Source: an uncultured Collinsella sp.
Lineage (GTDB): Bacteria > Actinomycetota > Coriobacteriia > Coriobacteriales > Coriobacteriaceae
Assembly (NCBI GenBank): GCA_900541725.1
Contig: UQLB01000005.1
Coordinates: forward strand, 1-64,000
Direction of reading: 5' to 3'
Length of the DNA stretch: 64,000 bases
Below, piece after piece: positions 34,321 to 42,366 of the stretch. Position 1 is the first letter of the stretch. The number at the start of each line of letters is the position of its first letter. The position numbers were made by a program, and so were the translations under genes. Below the pieces are notes generated by a model that searched no databases, had not been told where the DNA came from, and worked only from the letters and a program-made list of their open reading frames with translations.

Positions 34321-35710
34321 AGGTGGCGGAAGTATCGACGACGCCGGTCGCATTGGCAACCGCGACTATGACAATCATGCATAGGAGCAGCACACCCAAT
34401 GCCTTGAGCCAGAGTTTCGCGAGTTTCTTGCCGCGATAGCTGTCGAGCAGTGCGAATCGCCGACGAAGACGGCGCTTATCGAACAGCGCAAAATGCATAA
34501 GCACCATAAGGCCATCGACAAAGAAAAAATACTCGATTATGAGAAGCCACGTCGGGTAGCTTTGGTTTGCTCCGGTGGGGTGAAAGACGGCAAAGTGACT
34601 TCCGACAAAGAACACAAGCAACGAGAAGCAGACGAGCGTATTCCAAATGCGCCCCAGAGACTCCGGAACGCGAGAGAGCAGGCCGCATGCCGCGGAGGCG
34701 GCAGGCCTAGGAAGCCCTGCGGGGTTCTGGAGCCCTTGGGGCGTCAACGCCGTCTCCGAGTCTGGAGTACGGACAGGCGCAGGCGCAGGAGGCCGCACGG
34801 GGCGACTCAGATCGTATGCCGCGCGCGTCGCCCGTCCCAACGCTTCCGCACTCGCAAAACGCTTGGCCGGATCGAGCGCCATCGACATGCAGACGGCATC
34901 GGCAAGTGGAGTGGGAATGCCGCGCGCCTCGCATTGCTCGCGCATGTCGAGCCCTGGTTTAGGGTCGACTCCCGTCAAGCAGAAGAACAACAGAGCGCCA
35001 AGTGCGTAGACGTCGCTGCGCACACTCGTCTGCCCAAACCCATACTGCTCGGGCGGCGCATAGGGCCGTGTCCCAAACTTGACGGTGTCGGCATCGGCGC
35101 CATCGCGCCATACGCGCGCGATCCCCAGGTCGATAATCACCAGCGATGAAAATGTCAGGCCGTCATCAGGCGTATAGTTGGCACCTGTCACGATGATATT
35201 CGACGGCTTGAGGTCGCGATGGATCACCGGCGCCGACGTCTCCCCCGCTATTGCAAAACCGGCGTGGAGCTCGCCCACGGCATCGCATAGGGCAGGATAC
35301 AATTCACGCGCATAATCGGGGGTGGCTCCCAGACGGTCCACCAGCGCCCCGAGCGTCTCCCCTTCGATGTATTCCATAACCACGTTGAGCTCGTCGCCCA
35401 CACGACGACAATCGACGATTCTGGGCAGGTGCTCAAAACGCCTGCCTGCCCGCTGAGCGGTAAACAGACGCTCGTATGCCCCGCCGATTTGAGCCGAAGC
35501 ATCGATGCGTTTACGGACAAAGGGGCCGAGCGAACCACCGCCGGTTCCTTCAAAGTACACGAGCTCGGTTGCTTCAACGGACGAGCGCTTAAGTACACGC
35601 TCCACGCGATAGCTGTCGTCGCGATCGAGCGACGCCAGGTGCTCGGCAAGCGCTGCGGTCAGCTCGTCATCGGAATATGTTGGGCTCTGAGTATCCATAG
35701 CCTCCATCAT
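34319..35710 (-). CDS. membrane serine/threonine protein kinase
   Basis: The product of about 463 residues has a Hanks-type kinase domain: the catalytic loop HRDLKPSNII, DLG in place of the usual DFG, and APPEQYG. The glycine loop is poorly conserved and sits in the GTGGGSLGPFVRKR region. After a Pro-rich linker, three hydrophobic segments anchor the C terminus, so the kinase faces the cytoplasm and has no PASTA domain outside. The exact start is uncertain (35698, 35707, 35710 or GTG 35728). An HTH gene lies 86 bases upstream. Confidence 0.88.
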   Translation of the reverse strand: MMEAMDTQSPTYSDDELTAALAEHLASLDRDDSYRVERVLKRSSVEATELVYFEGTGGGSLGPFVRKRIDASAQIGGAYERLFTAQRAGRRFEHLPRIVDCRRVGDELNVVMEYIEGETLGALVDRLGATPDYARELYPALCDAVGELHAGFAIAGETSAPVIHRDLKPSNIIVTGANYTPDDGLTFSSLVIIDLGIARVWRDGADADTVKFGTRPYAPPEQYGFGQTSVRSDVYALGALLFFCLTGVDPKPGLDMREQCEARGIPTPLADAVCMSMALDPAKRFASAEALGRATRAAYDLSRPVRPPAPAPVRTPDSETALTPQGLQNPAGLPRPAASAACGLLSRVPESLGRIWNTLVCFSLLVFFVGSHFAVFHPTGANQSYPTWLLIIEYFFFVDGLMVLMHFALFDKRRLRRRFALLDSYRGKKLAKLWLKALGVLLLCMIVIVAVANATGVVDTSAT

Positions 35711-35796
35711 AGCGCAGGGCGCAGACACCCCATGGCATCCGCGCCCCGTTCGTTTGCATCGTTGTTCGACAGCTCTACCGGCTCAGATATCAGCCG

Positions 35797-36219
35797 CTAA
35801 CTCACCGTCTCCTCGCCAAAGCGATACAGTTCCTCGTTGACCTTTTGGAGACTGCACCCGCGATCGATGCAAAAGATGATAATCGCATCGCGGCGGTCCT
35901 TGCAGTTAAGGACGCTTACCCCGGCAGCCGTCAGCGCACGGTTGGTCTCTTTGAGCGTCAGCGCCATCGCAAAGGCAATCTGCAGCACCTTGTTGCGACT
36001 CGGATGACGCGCGCCGGTAAAGATCTGATAGCCAAAGGTCTCATTGAGATCGGCCATACGAACCACGCGCGAGCGCTCCAAGCCCTTTTCCTGCAGCAGC
36101 TGCTTCAGGTAGTCCGAAAGCGACGGGGCGGCAAAGTCGTGCTCCCTGATATAGCCATCGATGTTCGGCGCATCGAGAAGCTCATTGAGCAACTCCTCGG
36201 TCAGTTTTTTATCGGGCAT
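35797..36219 (-). CDS. small HTH-like protein paired with the kinase
   Basis: The 140-residue product has a helical segment resembling a Cro/XRE domain (SDYLKQLLQEKGLERSRVVR then GYQIFTGARHPSRNKVLQ). The C-terminal half is not assigned to a family. GAGGTG precedes the start. It is encoded directly upstream of the membrane kinase and probably either regulates it or is its phosphorylation target. Confidence 0.7.
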   Translation of the reverse strand: MPDKKLTEELLNELLDAPNIDGYIREHDFAAPSLSDYLKQLLQEKGLERSRVVRMADLNETFGYQIFTGARHPSRNKVLQIAFAMALTLKETNRALTAAGVSVLNCKDRRDAIIIFCIDRGCSLQKVNEELYRFGEETVS

Positions 36220-36251
36220 ACGACTTCACCTCCCCCAGTGCATGCAACATG

Positions 36252-36695
36252 CTAGAAACCGCTTACGTCCGAACGCTCCCAGCTAGCAACCTGGTCGGGA
36301 GACACCGTACCCAGCGCCTCGAACTTCCAGGAGCCGCCCGCCTTCAGATGATTGGTGTTTGCAAGAGCCGTTCCAACCTGGTTGCCATCGGCATCATACA
36401 GAACATACTCAATCTGAATGTAGCTCTTTTCCTTGTCCGTGTTATTGGTCAGCGTGCCCGTGATCTTATAGGCAAACTGATTGGAAGTGTCTTCAGCCTC
36501 GTCAGCAATGGTATACGGTTCTTGCGGTTCTTTTTGCTCCTCAGCCTGCTGTGTCGCCTCGGCAGGTTTTGCCGAATCGCTCGCAGGCGAATCGGTTGAA
36601 TTGCCACCCATAGAGCCCACGACACCGACAATAACCAGCACCACGATGATGCCTAGGACAATCTTGCCGATCGGCTTCTTTCCCTCTTTTGCCAT
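36252..36695 (-). CDS. membrane-anchored FxLYD-domain protein
   Basis: The 147-residue product has an N-terminal membrane anchor (GKIVLGIIVVLVIVGVVG), an acidic linker, and an Ig-like FxLYD domain with ITGTLTNNTDKEKSYIQIEY and YVLYDADGNQVG. Such domains are extracellular and of unknown function. Its Shine-Dalgarno AGGAAGG is buried in a 14-base hairpin immediately upstream of the start, which suggests translational control. Confidence 0.8.
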   Translation of the reverse strand: MAKEGKKPIGKIVLGIIVVLVIVGVVGSMGGNSTDSPASDSAKPAEATQQAEEQKEPQEPYTIADEAEDTSNQFAYKITGTLTNNTDKEKSYIQIEYVLYDADGNQVGTALANTNHLKAGGSWKFEALGTVSPDQVASWERSDVSGF

Positions 36696-36700
36696 TATTC

Positions 36701-36754
36701 ATCCTTCCTACGATCCGGCTACCGTGCCGGCACACAGCACATCGTAGGAAGGAT
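36701..36754 (-). promoter_or_regulatory. hairpin sequestering the FxLYD ribosome-binding site
   Basis: ATCCTTCCTACGAT (36701-36714) is the exact complement of 36741-36754, a 14-base stem with a 26-base loop that itself holds CCGG/CCGG. On the mRNA the 3' arm contains AGGAAGGAT, five bases before the FxLYD start codon. The folded form would block translation. It could be a thermosensor, a ligand or protein-bound switch, or simply a terminator-like structure. Confidence 0.6.
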
Positions 36755-36859
36755 TGAACTTGAATTCATTAGCTGAGAGCTAAGGCTGCGGTAAACGGCC
36801 AATGCAGTTATCCAAACGCCGAGCAAACGCACTTTGCGCGACCGTCTGCTGGCAGCGCA

Positions 36860-37183
36860 TCAACCCACCGTGACGGATTCCCCGGAAAAGGTGCTCACAA
36901 GCAACAGGATAAAGAAGGCCAAATAGCTGATGCTCAGCAGGTAGGCGATGACCAAAAAGGCAATCCATCCTACATTGGTCTTACCGTCGGCACGACGTTG
37001 CTCGCGAGAACGGCACAGCCAAATCGTCACGCCGATGGCCACAATCAACAGCACAAGTGCCGCTGCCGCCAGTCCAGCAAGCGCAAACATCACGCCAATG
37101 CTCACAGCAATAACCGGGAGCAGCAGCAAACCGCACCCGCATCCACCCGGACTATATACGGCAGGCTGTCGGCGTCGCCTCAT
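36860..37183 (-). CDS. small membrane protein of unknown function
   Basis: The 107-residue product has a basic N terminus (MRRRRQ), a Gly/Cys-rich turn, and two or three hydrophobic helices (GLLLLPVIAVSIGVMFALAG, ALVLLIVAIGVTIWL, then IAFLVIAYLLSISYLAFFIL). No family is recognised. It follows the HigA-type gene on the same strand by 29 bases and may be co-transcribed. Confidence 0.6.
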   Translation of the reverse strand: MRRRRQPAVYSPGGCGCGLLLLPVIAVSIGVMFALAGLAAAALVLLIVAIGVTIWLCRSREQRRADGKTNVGWIAFLVIAYLLSISYLAFFILLLVSTFSGESVTVG

Positions 37184-37212
37184 CGTCACGCCACCCCCAT
37201 CATCTCTGAGCA

Positions 37213-37554
37213 CTACAGCGCAATGGCCTGCTGGACAGGAACGATCTTATCCAGTTCCGGTTCGATGCGCCTCTTCTCCGCCTCGAGATCAAACGCTATC
37301 TGGGCGCGCAGCCAATAACCATCCGTCAGGCCAAAGTAGCGGCAAAGGCGAAGGTCGGTGTCGGCCGTCACGCGACGTTTTCCCAAGACAATCTGCCCGA
37401 TACGCTGAGCCGGAATCCCAGTCTCTTTCGCAAGGCGATATTGAGAAATGCCCATGGGAACAAGAAACTCCTCTTTGAGAAGCTCACCAGGAGTCACCGG
37501 CGACAGCAAATCGGCCGAAGTCTCATCACTTGTGATAATCGACGATTTCGACAT
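37213..37554 (-). CDS. HigA-family antitoxin-like HTH regulator, apparently orphan
   Basis: The 113-residue protein has the HigA/VapI layout: TPGELLKEEFLVPMGISQYRLA, the helix-turn-helix around IPAQRIGQIVLGKRRVT, and a tail with ADTDLRLCRYFGLTDGYWL. Such proteins neutralise HigB RNases and repress their own promoter. No HigB-sized gene fits upstream (only 160 bases before the next gene end). The downstream neighbour is a membrane protein. The start at 37554 follows CAGGAGA. Confidence 0.85.
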   Translation of the reverse strand: MSKSSIITSDETSADLLSPVTPGELLKEEFLVPMGISQYRLAKETGIPAQRIGQIVLGKRRVTADTDLRLCRYFGLTDGYWLRAQIAFDLEAEKRRIEPELDKIVPVQQAIAL

Positions 37555-37614
37555 TCCAAGCCATCTCCTGTCTCCACTCAAAACAGACCCGATAGCGCTC
37601 ATTACGATGCAATC

Positions 37615-37643
37615 ATAGTATCGCCTTACGTTAGTAACGTCAA
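37615..37643 (-). promoter_or_regulatory. promoter and operator of the HigA-like gene
   Basis: On the minus strand TTGACG (37638-37643) and TACTAT (37615-37620) are spaced by 17 bases. A perfect 13-base palindrome ACGTTA-G-TAACGT (37628-37640) overlaps the -35 and spacer, the expected place for autorepression by a HigA dimer. Confidence 0.7.
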
Positions 37644-37718
37644 ACGTTTCTATAGACTTACATCTCTATTATATCGTACGTTTGTTCGTGTTTTCTAGAA
37701 CAAATAGTCCTTCACGCC

Positions 37719-38906
37719 TTAGTCAAGCAAAAGCAATCGTTTGTAGACATCGAGACCTTTGAGTAGGATTTCCTCGTCGAAGAGCATGCTATCGGTATGC
37801 AGAGCGCTTGTGGCATAGGCGGGGCAGCCATCCGAATCACTCGGGTTGTCTTGGTCCTCTGGCATACCCGTGCCCAGCAGGAAAAACACGCCCGGCAGAT
37901 GGCGCTGATAGAACGCGAAATCCTCGGCGATCAGCAGCGGCTCGTCCACAAGTTGCAGCTCGGGCAAGGCAGGCGCAATGTGGGCAAACAACTCGGGGTC
38001 GTTATCGACTGGCGGATAGCCCTCGGCAAAGTCGAGATCGTACGTACAGCCCGTTGCGGTGCACGCCTCGTCGAGCGCACGGCGTACGCCCTCGCGCGCA
38101 CGGTCGAACATGGCGTCCGTAAACACACGCAAGCTACCGGCAACATGGGCCTCCCCCGCCACCGCATTGCAGACGGTGCCTGCCTGCAGCAGGCCGAACT
38201 TGCCAATGCAGGGCTCATCGGCACCCAACTCGTCCATGAGCTCGCGCTCGGAAACTAAGAACTTGGCCGCTGCCAGCGCGGCATCGTGCGATTCCTCGAC
38301 TGGAACGCCGTAGGTCTTGGCGATATGGATACTCGTTCCATGGATATGAATGTGCGTCTCGCTTGAGCGCGCCAGCAGCGGACCGGGGCAGCTCGCCAAC
38401 GTGCCGGCGGGCAGATCGGGCCACACATGAAAGCCAAAAATGCGGTCGGCCCCATAGCGCTCGAACACACCACTCTCGCATACCGTCTTGGCACCACCGG
38501 TCGTTTCCTCGGCCGGCTGGAACACAAAGAGAACGTTGCGCCTAATGGCGCCCGGCTGTTCGCGAATCGTACGGTCAACATACGTCGCGGCGGCAAGCGC
38601 CATGGCCATGTGTCCGTCATGTCCGCAAGCGTGCATCTTGCCGGGATGGGTTGAGGCAAAGGCCGCTCCCGTCGCCTCCGCGATGGGCAGCGCATCCATA
38701 TCGGCGCGAATCGCCGTGGCATGCGCGGCATCAACACCGGCGTCGAAGAAAGCACAGACGCAGCTGGGGCACGGATGGGTCACCTCGCAAGCGAGCGGTG
38801 CCAGCACGCCCTCGATATAGGCAATGGTTTGCGGAAGATCGAAATCGAGCTCCGGAATGCGATGGAGATCGCGGCGATAGCGACGGAGTTCTTGGAGCTC
38901 GGTCAT
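37719..38906 (-). CDS. M20-family amidohydrolase, possible N-acetyl-diaminopimelate deacetylase
   Basis: The 395-residue metal-dependent hydrolase has LHRIPELDFDLPQT, ADMDALPI, HACGHDGHMAMAL, the catalytic pair in QPAEETTGGAK, and late metal ligand region YATSALHTDS. It belongs to the amidohydrolase branch that includes aminoacylases and N-acetyl-L,L-DAP deacetylase. It diverges from the lysine-riboswitch operon that includes an N-acetyltransferase dapH, so a deacetylase of the acetyl-DAP branch is plausible. Substrate is not proven. Confidence 0.85.
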   Translation of the reverse strand: MTELQELRRYRRDLHRIPELDFDLPQTIAYIEGVLAPLACEVTHPCPSCVCAFFDAGVDAAHATAIRADMDALPIAEATGAAFASTHPGKMHACGHDGHMAMALAAATYVDRTIREQPGAIRRNVLFVFQPAEETTGGAKTVCESGVFERYGADRIFGFHVWPDLPAGTLASCPGPLLARSSETHIHIHGTSIHIAKTYGVPVEESHDAALAAAKFLVSERELMDELGADEPCIGKFGLLQAGTVCNAVAGEAHVAGSLRVFTDAMFDRAREGVRRALDEACTATGCTYDLDFAEGYPPVDNDPELFAHIAPALPELQLVDEPLLIAEDFAFYQRHLPGVFFLLGTGMPEDQDNPSDSDGCPAYATSALHTDSMLFDEEILLKGLDVYKRLLLLD

Positions 38907-39056
38907 AGAGGATCCCTTCGTGAGGCACATCTGTTGCAACTTATTGTGATACAGGATTGTGGCGCACATGTTTCCAGCATATCCCTGCATTTTTTAAACG
39001 TTATATACGAATACTCTTGTTTGGTAAAGTGCAACGTGATAGGGTCTTTACCACTT

Positions 39057-39213
39057 GATAGAGGCGCGGGCACGAAGAGCCGCGGGCGAGCCGGCAGGCT
39101 TTGACCCCGTGGGGAGGCGAAACCCGCCGAACTGGGTTTTTCGGGCACGAAGAACCTGGTGGGCCTGTGGGAAACACCCACAGGACTGTCTGCAGCAATG
39201 CGGGAGCGCTATC
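39057..39213 (+). promoter_or_regulatory. lysine riboswitch (L-box)
   Basis: The closing helix pairs GATAG (39057-39061) with CTATC (39209-39213). Conserved L-box blocks are seen in order: GATAGAGGCGC, an internal CGCCGAACTGG, CCTGGTGGGCC, GGACTGTC and GGGAGCGCTATC. It stands directly before the lysine-pathway genes lysA-dapA, dapB and dapH, which fits lysine sensing. Confidence 0.87.
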
Positions 39214-39274
39214 CGGACATTGGGTCCACGCTATGCGGATTCGATGCGCAGATGGCGCCGTCTGGATAGCGAGG
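39207..39274 (+). promoter_or_regulatory. riboswitch expression platform
   Basis: CGCTATCC (39207-39214), part of the closing helix, is the exact complement of GGATAGCG (39264-39271), which runs into the Shine-Dalgarno GAGG (39271-39274). CGCTAT at 39229-39234 can also pair with ATAGCG at 39266-39271. These exclusive pairings couple lysine binding to access to the ribosome-binding site. No U-tract terminator is seen, so translational control is favoured. Confidence 0.6.
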
Positions 39275-39284
39275 TTTACGGGAC

Positions 39285-41594
39285 ATGGTATTGACCCCCA
39301 ACGAGGCATATGCGGCCAAGCAGCCGTTTGTGGACAAGGAGACACTCGAGCATATCGTCGAGCAGTTCCCCACGCCGTTTCATCTATACGACGAGGCGGG
39401 CATCCGCCGCAACATGCAAGAAGTGCGCGACGCCTTTGCATGGAACCCGGGCTTTAAGGAATACTTTGCCGTCAAGGCCAACCCCAACCCGGCGCTCATC
39501 TCCATTCTCAACGAATACGGCTGCGGCTGCGACTGCTCGAGCTATACCGAGCTCATGATCGCCCGCTCGCTGGGTATCACGGGACACGACATCATGTTCT
39601 CGTCCAACGATACGCCGGCTGCCGACTTTGAGCTCGCCGACAAGCTGGGTGCCATCGTCAACTTTGACGACATCAGCCACATCGAGTTCTTTGAGCGTGT
39701 TGCGGGACCCATCCCCAAAACGGTCAGCTGCCGCTTTAATCCAGGCGGCCTGTTCCAGCTCTCCAACGGCATCATGGACAACCCAGGCGACTCCAAATAT
39801 GGCATGACCACCGAGCAGCTCTTCGAGGCCTTCCGCATGCTCAAAGCCAAGGGCGCCGAGGACTTTGGCATCCACGCATTCCTTGCCAGCAACACCGTCA
39901 CCAACGACTACTACCCCGAGCTCGCGCGTATCCTCTTTGAGCTTGCCGTACGCCTGGAGCGCGAGACCGGCGCACACGTCGCCTTCATCAATCTGTCCGG
40001 CGGCGTCGGCATCCCCTACCTGCCCGAGCAGCAGGCCAACGACATTCGCGCCATCGGCGAGGGAGTACACGCGGCATACGACGAGATCCTGGTTCCCGCC
40101 GGCATGGGCGATGTGGCCATCTGCACTGAGATGGGCCGCTTTATGATGGGCCCCTACGGCTGTCTGGTCACCAAGGCTATCCACGAGAAGCAGATCTACA
40201 AGGACTATATCGGTGTCGATGCAAGCGCCGTCGATTTGATTCGCCCTGCCATGTATGGCGCCTACCACCACATTACGGTGATGGGTCAGCCGGGCGGCGC
40301 CGACAAGGCCACGGCGCCCGTCACGAACACCTATGACATCACTGGCAATCTGTGCGAGAACAACGATAAGTTCGCCATCGACCGCGAGCTGCCGCATATC
40401 GACATGGGTGACCTGCTTGTAATCCACGATACCGGTGCGCATGGCTACTCCATGGGCTACAACTACAACGGACGTCTGCGCTCCGCCGAGGTCCTGCTGC
40501 GCCCCGATGGCGCGGCCGACCTCATCCGCCGCGCCGAGCGCCCGGGCGATTACTTTTCCACGCTCGACGTGCTGCCGTGCGGCCGAGAGCTGCTGGCCAA
40601 GTCGCGCGCCGAAAGCGCCCGCCGTCGCGCCCAAGACGAGCGCCTGGCAGTCGCAGCTCAATGGAACAAACGCATCCAGATCGCGGAGGCGAAGGAGAAG
40701 AACATGGACATCCGCAATCTCGAGGGCTCAATCGTCGCCCTGGTTACGCCGTTTAAAAAGGACGGCAGTGTCGACTTTGACGCGCTCGAGCGCCTTATCG
40801 ATTTCCACTTGCAAAATGGCACCGACGCCATTCTCACCCTGGGCACCACCGGCGAGAGCGCCACGATGACCGATGACGAGGACAACTCCGTCGTCGCCGC
40901 CGTGGTCAAGCATGTTGCAGGACGCGTCCCCGTCATCGCCGGCTCAGGCTCCAACTCCACGCAGACCATGCTCACCAAGTCGCTTACTTACCAGGGCTTG
41001 GGAGCCGACGGCCTGCTGCTCATTACCCCCTACTACAACAAGTCCAACGAAGAGGGTATCTATCAGCACTTTAAGACCGTCGCCGATGCCGTTGACATCC
41101 CTTGCATCCTGTACAACATCCCCGGCCGCTGCGGCTGCGGTATCAGCGAGCGCAACGTAGAGCGCCTAGCCGCGCACCCCAACATCATGGGCATCAAGGA
41201 GGCCTCGGGCAACGTCGCCTACGCGGCCAAGATCGCCCACCTGCTGTCCGACGATTTCCGCATGTACTCGGGCGAGGATGCACTCACAGTGCCGCTCATG
41301 AGCCTGGGCGCTTCGGGCACCATCAGCGTGTGGGCCGACGTGCAGCCGCAGCTTGTACACGACATGTGCCGCGCTTATCTGGACGGCGACGTAGCGCGCG
41401 CCCGCGATATCCAGATTGCCGGCCAGCCGCTCATCAACGCCCTCTTTAGCGAGGTCAACCCCATCCCCGTTAAGGAAGCGCTCGCCCAGATGGGCATGAT
41501 CGAGGCAAACTACCGTATGCCGCTGTGCCCCATGGCAGACGACACGCGAGCCGCACTTACCGATGCTCTGAAGGGAGCTGGTCTGCTTGATTAA
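39285..41594 (+). CDS. lysA-dapA: diaminopimelate decarboxylase fused to dihydrodipicolinate synthase
   Basis: One open frame of 769 residues joins two enzymes. Residues 1 to about 455 are a PLP-dependent decarboxylase: the Schiff-base lysine in YFAVKANPNP, NLSGGVGIPY, CTEMGRFMMG and LCENNDKFA. Residues 474-769 are DapA: LGTTGES, ITPYYNKS and the catalytic lysine in IMGIKEASGN. The joint is an Ala/Arg/Glu-rich helix. Met474 (base 40704) has a strong GAAGGAG seven bases upstream, so a free 296-residue DapA may also be made. First and last enzymes of lysine synthesis are thereby linked. Confidence 0.85.
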   Translation: MVLTPNEAYAAKQPFVDKETLEHIVEQFPTPFHLYDEAGIRRNMQEVRDAFAWNPGFKEYFAVKANPNPALISILNEYGCGCDCSSYTELMIARSLGITGHDIMFSSNDTPAADFELADKLGAIVNFDDISHIEFFERVAGPIPKTVSCRFNPGGLFQLSNGIMDNPGDSKYGMTTEQLFEAFRMLKAKGAEDFGIHAFLASNTVTNDYYPELARILFELAVRLERETGAHVAFINLSGGVGIPYLPEQQANDIRAIGEGVHAAYDEILVPAGMGDVAICTEMGRFMMGPYGCLVTKAIHEKQIYKDYIGVDASAVDLIRPAMYGAYHHITVMGQPGGADKATAPVTNTYDITGNLCENNDKFAIDRELPHIDMGDLLVIHDTGAHGYSMGYNYNGRLRSAEVLLRPDGAADLIRRAERPGDYFSTLDVLPCGRELLAKSRAESARRRAQDERLAVAAQWNKRIQIAEAKEKNMDIRNLEGSIVALVTPFKKDGSVDFDALERLIDFHLQNGTDAILTLGTTGESATMTDDEDNSVVAAVVKHVAGRVPVIAGSGSNSTQTMLTKSLTYQGLGADGLLLITPYYNKSNEEGIYQHFKTVADAVDIPCILYNIPGRCGCGISERNVERLAAHPNIMGIKEASGNVAYAAKIAHLLSDDFRMYSGEDALTVPLMSLGASGTISVWADVQPQLVHDMCRAYLDGDVARARDIQIAGQPLINALFSEVNPIPVKEALAQMGMIEANYRMPLCPMADDTRAALTDALKGAGLLD

Positions 41595-42327
41595 GACCGT
41601 CATTATGGGAACGGGCCGCATGGGCTCGCTCATCCGCACTACCGCCGAGGGCATTGTCGACGCCGCCGGTCAGCCCGTTTTTGATATCGTGGCCCAGATT
41701 GGCTTCGATTTGAGCGAGCTCGAGAACGCACCGGCTGCCGATGTGATTATCGACTTCTCGAACGTCGTGACCTTCGATGCCGTCGTCGCCTATGTCGAGC
41801 GCACGGGCGCCGCACTCGTTTCCGGCACCACGGGCTATTCACCTGAGCAGATGGACCGCCTGCGTGAGCTGGGCCAGAACACCCGCGTTATGCACTCGGG
41901 CAATTACTCCATCGGCATCGCAGCCCTGCGTCATCTAGTGGCCCAGGCCACACGCGAGCTGCCCGGCTTTGACTGCGAGATCGTCGAGACGCACCACAAC
42001 CAAAAGGTCGACGCCCCGAGCGGCACCGCCAAGCTACTGCTCGACGCCGTCGTCGAAGCTGAACCCGAGGCAGGCTACCACCCCGTCTATGGCCGCGAGG
42101 GCATGTGCGGCGCGCGTGGCCCCAAGGAGATCGGAATGCACTCGCTGCGCGGCGGCACCGTCGCCGGCGTGCACGAGGTTAGTTTCTTTGGCCAGGACGA
42201 GGAGGTCACGCTCACCCACCGCGCCACGAGCCGTCAGATCTTTGTCAACGGCGCCTTGGCAGCCGCGCAGAAGCTCGTCACCCGCGAACCCGGCTTCTAT
42301 ACGTTCGACAAGGTCATGTTTGCCTAA
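41587..42327 (+). CDS. dapB: 4-hydroxy-tetrahydrodipicolinate reductase
   Basis: The 246-residue enzyme reduces the DapA product with NAD(P)H. It has the nucleotide-binding MGTGRMGS, the HSGNYSIGI segment and the catalytic ETHHNQKVDAPSGTAK. It starts with TTG at 41587, overlapping the dapA stop by eight bases, with GGGAG upstream, so it is translationally coupled. Confidence 0.95.
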   Translation: MIKTVIMGTGRMGSLIRTTAEGIVDAAGQPVFDIVAQIGFDLSELENAPAADVIIDFSNVVTFDAVVAYVERTGAALVSGTTGYSPEQMDRLRELGQNTRVMHSGNYSIGIAALRHLVAQATRELPGFDCEIVETHHNQKVDAPSGTAKLLLDAVVEAEPEAGYHPVYGREGMCGARGPKEIGMHSLRGGTVAGVHEVSFFGQDEEVTLTHRATSRQIFVNGALAAAQKLVTREPGFYTFDKVMFA

Positions 42328-42366
42328 CCGGGTATCAACCGAATCCACCCAAAGGAGAGATAGCAA

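Noticed and set aside
36780..36968. Frame of 62 residues overlapping the small membrane protein
   Set aside because: No ribosome-binding site and overlaps a better-supported frame.
37603..37718. A HigB toxin gene upstream of the HigA-like gene
   Set aside because: Only about 115 bases are available, holding the promoter and palindrome; no frame of toxin size exists.
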